From an uncultured Acetatifactor sp. (GTDB taxonomy: Bacteria > Bacillota > Clostridia > Lachnospirales > Lachnospiraceae), in assembly GCA_947625255.1 (NCBI GenBank), contig CANQNT010000006.1, positions 80,963 through 144,962 on the forward strand: a DNA stretch of 64,000 bases, read 5' to 3'. How positions within the stretch are numbered: the stretch's first letter is position 1; every line of letters begins with the position of its first letter. Of this stretch, positions 63,201 through 64,000 are shown piece after piece. A model generated the notes under the pieces. It was given only the letters and a program-made list of their open reading frames with translations. It had not been told where the DNA came from and did no database searches. Position numbers and translations under genes: made by a program.

Positions 63201-64000
63201 CCTGCTGGGAAGCCTGGTCGGCACGAACAGAAGCGTTGGGGATTATTTGGAAACGGCGGCCGTGGCCGGATTGCTGAAAGGAATTCTGGACGGCGGGACG
63301 CCTCCGATGCCGGCGGGCGGAACGGTTCGCACGAACGGGGCGGATGGGCATGTGGACTTCGGTTCCATTACTTATACTCATCCCGGAACCTATGTATATC
63401 GGATCACTGAGAAAAACGACGGTCGGCCGGGAGTGATCTATGACGGCACGGTTTATACGGTAACCGTCGTAGTGACCCGCAATACCGATACCGGCCTGCT
63501 GGAGACCGCCGTGACCTACGGCGGCGGAAGCTCGGCGGACGTTGCAAGGTTCGTTAATGAAGTCTCGGTCGGCGGTCTGACCGTCGCCAAGACGGTCAGT
63601 GGTACGGCGGGCGAGCGTACGAAGGATTTCTCCTTCGTGGTAACGCTCACCGGAGACAACGGAGAGATTCTGACCGGAATAAGCGGTCAGTACGGCGAGA
63701 TGACCTTTGACAAGGGTTTGGCATCCTTTACCTTGAGAGACGGCCAGAGTCTGACGGCGTCCGGTCTGCCCGCGGGCGCGCATTACGAGGTCGTTGAAGC
63801 GGAGGCTGACCGAAACGGATACACAACCAGCGTCACGGGCGAGGAAAATGGAACGATTCAAAAAGATACGAAAGCGCCAATTGTGTTCCATAATCATAAG
63901 GACGGCGAGAAACCGGAACCTGAAACGGGCAGCCTGACGGTGACTAAGACGGTGACGGGCAGCGCGGGAGAGAAAGACAAAGAGTTCCACTTCCGCGTGG
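42211..64000 (+). CDS. Giant secreted VWA / isopeptide-repeat surface protein (partial, open at the window edge)
   Basis: The frame opens at ATG 42211, with AGGAGG at 42197-42202, and I find no in-frame stop to 64000: 7,263 codons so far. Residues 1-36 are a signal peptide (basic start, hydrophobic MAILLCLCMLTSMVSSV, SARA cleavage region). A VWA domain follows, with MIDAS motif DMSGSMG at 164-170. Residues up to about 2190 are non-repetitive extracellular sequence; 2191 to about 6596 hold some 24 D2/isopeptide-type repeats interrupted by pilin-type domains; pilin-like domains and a Gly-rich insert follow. The architecture suggests a sortase-anchored adhesin or stalk, but the wall-sorting end is outside the window. 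Function is inferred only. Confidence 0.9.
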   Translation, partial: MRGVKTNGFIRKFMAILLCLCMLTSMVSSVGTISARATEGTSTGASAGYTEDILPGSRVADPTTMDDYRNRLLNTTNGSRYAGRVWTDKTVFAYDADAGKGGTEATEGTGSAKKNYIPLDMSTDGYDGSVGFNSDFAHVFSALASSQVVNEYPPSPVDLVIVFDMSGSMGQDTRYGIDAGGNAYVEHNSNGDNASNPWPGTGVPMSERIQYSRIQVTLEAINQTIDTLMAQNPQNRVAVCGYGANAVVLMPLGHYMRNGGAPYLSVGGMETLYHPSDLVYREPSDGLTSTLGAVTTADWYWMNNRDTCYTVVVNAKMNNYTDSALDSDGSGKTHGSEYAWQVVNKTVSNNIKSDGVKAFPGAWNTDGKTPEGTYGEASRTVYSGSKSTSYSPGSDELINAMNPTVELNADDYVGYFTNTQGGIYLAYKQLADSQATTYSERLSNGVMSTVARIPAAIIMSDGGANFAFNEMGPDTGDYTVDDWNSRYGQKTAGGTRGPDVEGYESNPDDWYMNDNSWDAAAWIDEKDHVGSEGHNKDYSHRLNENIGDEWYNVYLPGDDTLKPGGQQYDEGKYYTSGPGGSWDGLHGMYNTGADYYQDGTLTTAPAWNHAGVLYSSDSDLSGTGGTIMEVLLTASYMNQVVKKHYEYGWQSKNATMDSRVPLSTYTMNVDTEHVPQWGRWRLFPTLDPKEYALDDIGNTDSTGWGAAEPKEKDKKLAETYNGNTWGSGGVYIGAGAFTSLKTSWETWKNGTPSPVSFSMGGNGSIRININRLEESGHTYTAGGGDTVTVTNQDVIDNIAYNDQFYDVTSTNLNNIFDEILDLILGKVFVPVSGDNDAGVGDSITYQDPLGEYMEIKNQSIMATPLHTNGDLVNVSETTYDMALLLFGEMHGLVRTGVYDYHWNNTYMSENTTKEGYIGPELTAGIDALPIGWYLGDPQNAKYSYVNGLPAGYTSAEKAWADGWVLRINYKTLAEYVPIVGINENTMPTEVPDQIKNVVYTVYRFSCNQEDRNTLRRNPIFGAVPRDLQEQWSDTYTKNGGYPDTNEMYRDTPGVYRLSDIRVWVEDSGDYVDETGAIAPESGYDRSLYLNIPAAAVPTELATITLGKDGVLSYKTNLGSDHLEGSSDTDADGNSITVSKEMHKNYCYQSTPLRLFYAVGLEDDLILRDEDGKQKGVDIAALSEEYVAAHTDENNNIWFISNYYSNTRYDNYATDETAYTQGDPTVTFSPSQDNRYYVFQKPLPLYAHAYRLKPGSDGDIAPVDNQTGTFWSGDKSGNGNKDIIWETTKDQAGNDVQQQPGSWIGGTYMGVYKSADAFKNAYKTAKDNGGTLTDSLGAQYPLVEDGIVFLADDLLEHVTTDPEDESKYAEGSISFSSDDYFFILVEYYLPNGEIGKDNNNKEVPGTTGGHLVQHVAARKGSEFGSGFHSEQIDNGSMLCWTDTNSHLNLEIDYLSRSVTGDDTRGEPTFEKLTYQDEDLRTYLEGLGIKEELIDKQVEYWENLQANPLVKTALNAAKTNESDSLSKYEFEKYFKFAVAARPGGIRTGDMANNRQPKTQNVTGTAYSYYLPTVSSNSGTDDNVVINNYLGNNGILKVANQSLLVTKLFEAPEGFMLTPSQKEESFLYQLFVEDLVGDVNATMVHYNPFSGTWQRQLAYIDVLTDNSSLLLDSSSQRALFAREVNGEGTTIGARQVVAVTEDGKTVYYFANEDGTASKESFDGTALYYLYLPSNRTEENAENLVRRLYQDPAYSDGAEYDTNKNSLTIYCKETSGLKDTDNINYNEVTENRPAGTFAYWAQDAELIPVNVVKYAEEKGSEGSEAAGGSSWQHDRDGTEAHYGLGYFTLVVSKPLNATSENAISSPFSTRTMYMTKTLTFGKNAAENSGDHGDGSESGTSLTENDLYDKIIPKADRPDFNDSKYTADYIAKHTAEFALKSGEGLLLTGLQDRIDYRFTEKLTQEQMEKGYVLKEVEHIQQIGSSSVYRPGTQQIPVYTKEGATYGTSYPASESGKKTQNNLTWKYNADKSVNTDATVQYEPFNHTNAIMWESYATMGAGQLGNHHHPEDSLDETADFYDGDTNTGIKQTVQINPSCATCDVKQEDDSIIHYIYRDGELVDPHYEGEWSAYLRDAYRYIVGPTVHFGMDGETQADANAGQSLPAKTFEKSNGVYSVFGNTGYFEEQAHFINTYEPLPSEKTETTPGDGELVGVGDSITYEIHWENYSDEKEHIIVMDTLDPGVTFISSTGNYTKDATGQPDVSVTGDGEDPATGQYFKESGIYTYEMECILDDGTRGTKKEQLDVPAHTVVWDLKTQAALTDGYVSLTVQVNENARLDYSYNEEATGFVSDKDESGNPKNDYEVFNQARVKVGNNSFLKTEIVENPVPDKTESTPGDGKLVGLGEEITYKIHWENSHDKKADVIITDPLDPGVDFVSASFDGVTLPAAADGESTWIDNVGIGSDTGDDFVVADGNGQIKISIAYDKDSHTVTWTFTAQALANTEPDKSGVFVGDVELKVRVNENAVKKWSYGFGDTPDVDDTKDYEVQNRAKVEVDNKSVYTEIVENPVPEKTESDPGDGEIVGIGDQITYQIGWANTKDQPATVVITDPLDPGVDFVSASYKGVTLYAATVGGHVDSGDGDSAVGKLLTIEIDYDDADKHIVTWTLRNVEAGSTGTVELKVSVNKNAMKSWSYGDSNGSTPDTPIENDTIKDYEVQNRAKVEVDNKPVYTEIVENPVPEKTESDPGDGEIVGIGDEITYQIDWANTKDQPATVVITDPLDPGVDFVSAFYGGGASGITLNADSESGHVDSGDGDVLTDTSPSIEIDYDAGKHTVTWTLRNVEENSKGTVKLTVRVNENAVKDWHYGSGDDLVAGTDKDYKVQNRAKVQIDDRSEYTDIVENPVPEKTESDPGDGEIVGIGDQITYQIDWANTKDQPATVVITDPLDPGVDFVSASFGGGISDITLNADTPDGHVDSGDGDSAAETPPTLEISYDPTTHTVTWTLRNVGAGSTGTVELTVRVNENAVKSWNSGDDPVVDNNSKDYEVQNRAQVKVDDNSAYTEIVENPVPEKTESDPGDGDLVGVGDEITYKIHWENPHDQKAAVTITDPLDWGVDFVSASLGNVTLTAAADGGSVQVDGVSVGNGPENGFVEADGNGQKNISITYDKNSHTVTWTFTASALANTEPDGSGVFVGDVELKVKVNESAIETWKYHDSDNKDHPEGYPGTGKDYEVVNRALVQVGNDAAYTNEVENPIPEKTESTPGDGSLVGVGDEIAYKVHWENLHEEKTVVTITDPLDQGVDFVSASLGEVTLPAAADGGSTGIEGDAAIASIEGDVTILYDKDSHAVTWIFTADALANTKPDSDGTFAADVELKVKVNENAARTWTYGDTADKTQPGGNYGEGEDYEVVNRALVQVGDNAAYTDEVENPVPGKTEEKPGDGEVVGVGDEITYKVHWENTNDEEADVTITDPLDDGVDFLSASLGSVFLTAGHAGGTRTGAPGGSEPVIGDVTITYAGHVVTWTFRAEPHSSGDVTLEVKVNERAAKDWKYNETTDSGQSGTGRDFKVLNRAGVKVNDKSVYTAVVENPVPEKEEVDPGDGFMVGLGDKITYKVHWENLHDQKAVVTITDPLDKGVDFVSASFDGVTLTAAADGGSTRIDSTGIGNGAEDALVEADGNGQRKISIAYDKESHTVTWTFTARALANTVPDGDAYAGDVELIVSVNENAFAAWNYGSTADKTRPEGKDGFGKDYEVRNRALVQVGNNAAYTDEVENPVPEKREITPGSGKLVEVGDTINYEIHWTNGHDEAATVVVTDALDQGVDFVSASYESVTLSKDENAENKKTGEGVTITYAGHVVTWTFQAEPNSSGDVALVVRVNENAKPEGVVKNQAGVKVGNDFEVKTQIIPNPTGPTKTETKVNDKDLTDKDVTVSPEGGYQGPEVKVGDTVTYRITWVNSAEENGELVPATVTVRDPLDEGVDFESAIFTEKNGVKLELGANEPDDDKDGILSKEQGSAAIVYDKNTRTVTWTLQDREPGETGTVELTVRVNQNAYYEWTYGEGNTPDTPTSSDKRDDQIVDRASVRVGNNPWIYTETIHNPLETGSLKIKKVVAEEVAEPAEGGDETDTDPKFTFQIDLKAKNWDDTMTSLRGTLTYTVYNSDGTVKKGPVTFDADESVEVQLAQDEYVLFDNLPIVTEYTVSEEWTDDYHLGSVTIDGKPVECDAAKNSYSVSGSIEAEAEVAVEYKNKKLDLNQKTETDPGEDHQVTVGDQITYQINWSNDQHAAANVKVTDYLDKGVDFVSASFGGTTLTADAAGGSVSTGDGDLTIGKPSTFTISYDAENRTVTWDLGQRPDGAHGTVTLTVVVNENAVKSWSYGTDDVPEEDDGSKDYEVQNRAKIEVGNHSEYTNVVENPVPEKEEVAPGDSELVGVGDTIDYQISWANTKDQTAEVVVIDPLDQGVDFVSASLGDTTLTADAAGGSVSISDGGDLTVGKLPTFTISYDAENHVVTWRLLKVEANSTGTVKLTVRVNENAVRTWTYDDKENQGDYSDGKDYEVVNRARVRVDNDSVYTEIVENPVPGKEEVTPGDGVLVGLGDEISYKIHWENIHERKAVVTITDPLDKGVDFVSASLGSVTLNAADDGGSVRIDSVGIGNGEKDFFVEPDGNGQRKISIVYDKDSHTVTWTFTARALANTEPDGSGLFPDDAGLTVRVNENAARTWEYGDTTDKTKPEGKSGEGVDYEVVNRALVKVGDHAAFTEEVENPVPEKTEKTPGEGKAVGVGEEITYDIHWTNGHDEEAKVTVTDPLDQGVDFAEASYGSVELSVQKDAQGKAVDGSATGTFQYDDGTTANVTITYSAANHTVTWEIDEAPAKAEGDVSLKVAVNEKAKTAGGVENQAGVQVGNDAQVETRIIPNPTPGKTETDPGEDRQVKVGDRITYQITWSNQREANAAVKVTDRLDKGVTFVSADNNGQYDEENHTVTWDLGIQPKGAHGTVTLTVEVNENAVKSWSYGTGDEISESDGTKDYEVRNRAKVTVGNHSDYTNEVENPVPEKTEPNPGDGKPTGVGKEITYEIGWANTNNQSAMVIITDPLDVGVDFVSAEYLTTTLDAAKLDTESQTGKAGWVPDEVNGEIDPDDPEHPNEKGYYTITYSNHTVVWKFNAAAHSSGVVKLTVRVNENAAVEWTYEENENQGKTGTGKDYEVVNRAEVKVGNNHVYTDIVENPVPEKSETPVTGGPEEGDLVGVGDQITYTVHWSNDKNKEASVKVTDQLDKGVDFVSASYGGVTLTSDDEDLAITKDGITIRYTKDAQGCKTVEWDLGTREAGDAGEVTLVVRVNEDAVKTWSYGDLNSADPDVPVVKDESKDHKVWNRAKVTVDNESGYTNDVENPVPDKEETVPGEGNLVGVGDTITYEIYWENDKDKKAQVVVSDPLDIGVDFVSATYDGVTLNGSDGKEGSASDDGKGITVSYTGDDAGRLVTWSFSADPGTHGTVTLVVRVNRSAVKEWTYDPADSVGNTEVAGGATGTGKDYEVRNRAKVEVDHHAAYTAEVENPVPEKKEVENAPGAGKIVKVGDEITYEIRWTNGHEYEARVVILDTLDPGVDYVDATDNGVYYENGTTLSYGEGENARQIEVPKRTVVWDLGVQAAGASGVVTLKVKVNASAKANSKVENDASVTVGNDAAVMTEKVDNPTGPSKTERRVNGEDVQDKLEKREDGYDGPRVNVNDTITYEITWVNNASNEDGELVAAHVVVRDPLDEGVDFVDADEGGTYSRNEHMVTWDLGVQPAGATGKVTLNVKVNEKAHQHWQYVPDESDHTSDSAHSDSEVVNRAEVGVKVENQPEILTYTETIHNPLLGNLSIEKTVTGEGADVTKEFTFQITLKDSYGKELEQEFAYTYDGDADDSRSGKIKSGETIKLKAGEKVTIADIPAGTRYAVEELEANKNGYITTMTGEEGVIETNAAVKASFVNARGVGGLNISKTVTGEENSDQEFHFLLHFEGTFNTSGLTLTKNKKDGTESLTMAGSDLEFTLKDGEALSVQGIPTGTKYTVSETKRADYFTSASTGLGNGPMSDAANESADDGLYSVTGEILEGKENTAMVKYTNKWLPDNYKEETAPGEGQMVAVGDKLQFTVTWRNDQYKEALVVVTDQLDAGVDFVSARFGTNENEVTLSADDVKVGKNSATKNGITIRYENHTVTWELGMREAGETGSVELEVSVNGSAVQSWEYGSEDGPEADIPNVKDEEKDYRVRNRAKVTVDNESDYTNTVENPVPEKEETTPGENKLVGVGDEITYEIHWTNGHKEAAYVVVLDTLDPGLDYLEEDAANTGVYYKDGGTLTYGEGENTHQIQVPARTVVWNLGVQAADADGVVTLKVRVNADAKAKGKVENDASVTVGNDPAVMTEKVVNPTGPSKTETKVGDTDVRGKLTDSNVGPEVKVGDSITYEITWVNDAVNEDGELVPAVITVRDPLDAGVDFASASFGTGEDQVLLQTEDLESGRNQVTKNGITIRYNGRTDGHTVIWELGEQPAGASGTVTLVVKVNPDAYHFWQYGKGDDRVTSDVLDDNEVVDRAEVGVKVGNQPEVTTYTDVIHNPLGTGNLEIIKTVTGSSGEMEREFTFVVELTDEDGNPRTEVFNYTLSDGDVPGDNGSDTGTITSGGTVRLKDGQSVIIRDIPVGTRYKVTELEAGQDHYTTTVTGGIGVIGEGSLVTAAFTNHRAGSAFVSLDLTKRLVDANDGGYALEAGMFSFLVSPADDNPAGDPVSAAFRVKNGESADGETAGATILDQAEYRLAGTYRYTVREEIPASGMTGMKFDPKVYTVTVTVTGTEEEDLTAAVSITDGDGRTADEILFTNVFTTDASVNLQAQKELKGGTLKEGEFSFELQGVSAKYEVSGGDASGGDVSGGDVTGGEVSDNNVTGGEVSDGNGADGKGSGSNGAGSNVSGNNGTGGKESGGNGTGGKESGGDGTGGKESGGNGTGGKEFGGNGTGSKAAAGGALLGSLVGTNRSVGDYLETAAVAGLLKGILDGGTPPMPAGGTVRTNGADGHVDFGSITYTHPGTYVYRITEKNDGRPGVIYDGTVYTVTVVVTRNTDTGLLETAVTYGGGSSADVARFVNEVSVGGLTVAKTVSGTAGERTKDFSFVVTLTGDNGEILTGISGQYGEMTFDKGLASFTLRDGQSLTASGLPAGAHYEVVEAEADRNGYTTSVTGEENGTIQKDTKAPIVFHNHKDGEKPEPETGSLTVTKTVTGSAGEKDKEFHFRV
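42673..44700 (+). other. VWA-type domain region of the giant protein
   Basis: The first strand with the metal site is PVDLVIVFDMSGSMG (Asp164, Ser166, Ser168). A later strand with the matching acidic turn is IPAAIIMSDGGANFAF near residue 457. The gap of about 290 residues is much longer than in a compact VWA fold, so a large insertion, rich in Asn, Tyr and Gly, sits inside it. The domain probably ends with the helix LNNIFDEILDLILGK (about 811-826). Confidence 0.75.
54493..54954 (+). other. First interspersed pilin-type (Cna-B-like) domain
   Basis: After IHNPLETG the sequence changes to SLKIKKVVAEE...FTFQIDLKAKNWDD, with TEYTVSEEWTDDYHLG near the end. This is the pattern of Cna-B/SpaA-like pilin domains. 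It closes the first super-block of repeats. Confidence 0.7.
59776..60525 (+). other. Two adjacent pilin-type domains
   Basis: LSIEKTVTGEGADVTKEFTF and LNISKTVTGEENSDQEFHF open two successive domains of about 120 residues, each with a GTRYAVEE- or GTKYTVSE-like element. They close the second super-block. Confidence 0.7.
62002..64000 (+). other. C-terminal run of pilin-type domains (continues past the window)
   Basis: Domains start at about 62002 (LEIIKTVTGSSGEMEREFTF), 62371 (VSLDLTKRLVDANDGGYAL, FctA/Spy0128-like with YRLAGTYRYTVREEIP), 62782 (VNLQAQKELKGGTLKEGEFS, interrupted by the Gly-rich insert and resuming as YTHPGTYVYRITEKND), 63571 (LTVAKTVSGTAGERTKDFSF) and 63931 (LTVTKTVTGSAGEKDKEFHF). 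These are the kind of domains found near the wall-anchored end of Gram-positive pilins. Confidence 0.75.
62887..63186 (+). repeat. Gly-rich tandem repeat inside a pilin-type domain
   Basis: About 100 residues of decapeptide-like units: first SGGDxSGGDV types, then at least four near-identical 30-bp units encoding GTGGKESGGN (about 63049-63180). The array stays in frame and interrupts the domain that starts at 62782, and a non-repetitive, Ala/Leu-rich stretch (AAAGGALLGSLVG...) follows. Confidence 0.9.

Noticed and set aside
62449..63990. 513-codon minus-strand frame with Ala/Gly/Val/Ser repeats
   Set aside because: It is the complement of the Gly-rich insert and pilin domains of the giant protein.

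Overview
The window looks like a chromosomal segment of a spore-forming, strictly anaerobic Gram-positive bacterium, most likely a Lachnospiraceae-type gut Clostridium. The grounds are the conserved hup-rqcP-yabP-yabQ-divIC-spoIIE-tilS-hpt-ftsH order, a SpoVAF/GerA-type germination protein, a YtaF-like sporulation membrane protein, a rubredoxin-first (reverse) rubrerythrin with a PerR-type regulator, and strong AGGAGG ribosome sites with frequent TTG/GTG starts. The species call is inference.

Layout. 1-7.4 kb: a sporulation, division and housekeeping block. Its SpoIIE homologue lacks the usual membrane half, and the promoter has the 21-bp spacing typical of Spo0A-activated promoters. 7.6-8.5 kb: two decayed ABC transporter genes. 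8.6-15.5 kb: mecA, an NhaC-type antiporter, htrA, a thioesterase, ytaF and an ArsB/NhaD-type transporter. 15.6-20.5 kb: murG with a TSCPD-domain gene, an unknown membrane protein, pgi, a 2-hydroxyacid dehydrogenase and a GtrA protein. 20.9-23.3 kb (minus strand): luxS-mtnN, and perR-rubrerythrin. 23.5-25.7 kb: a two-component system. 25.8-27.5 kb (minus): a YbjQ protein, then a YhfC-type intramembrane protease, a broken MerR regulator and a small membrane protein, behind a MerR-type 19-bp-spacer promoter. 27.7-33 kb: an rRNA methyltransferase, GH27 alpha-galactosidase, a zinc-finger miniprotein, a pseudouridine synthase and an AI-2E family permease. 33.4-37.3 kb: an SPFH/zinc-ribbon protein with a small membrane partner, a pilin-like gene and a SpoVAF-like gene. 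37.4-40.7 kb: nagB with a large glycoside hydrolase. 40.9-41.0 kb: tRNA-Phe and tRNA-Gly.

The right third is the most striking part. Downstream of the tRNAs lie a sulfatase remnant and an AT-rich segment of about 375 bp bounded by 27-bp near-perfect inverted repeats. After these comes one reading frame that opens at 42211 and is still open at the window edge, over 7,263 codons long. It encodes a secreted giant surface protein: a signal peptide, a VWA domain with a MIDAS motif, about 24 tandem isopeptide/D2-type Ig-like repeats arranged in three super-blocks, pilin-type (Cna-B/FctA-like) domains, and a Gly-rich tandem-repeat insert. It is probably a cell-wall-anchored adhesin or stalk. The inverted repeats upstream raise the possibility of phase-variable expression, which is a hypothesis from sequence only.

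Limits: assignments come from reading motifs by eye. No database search was run, and the C-terminus of the giant protein lies outside the window.
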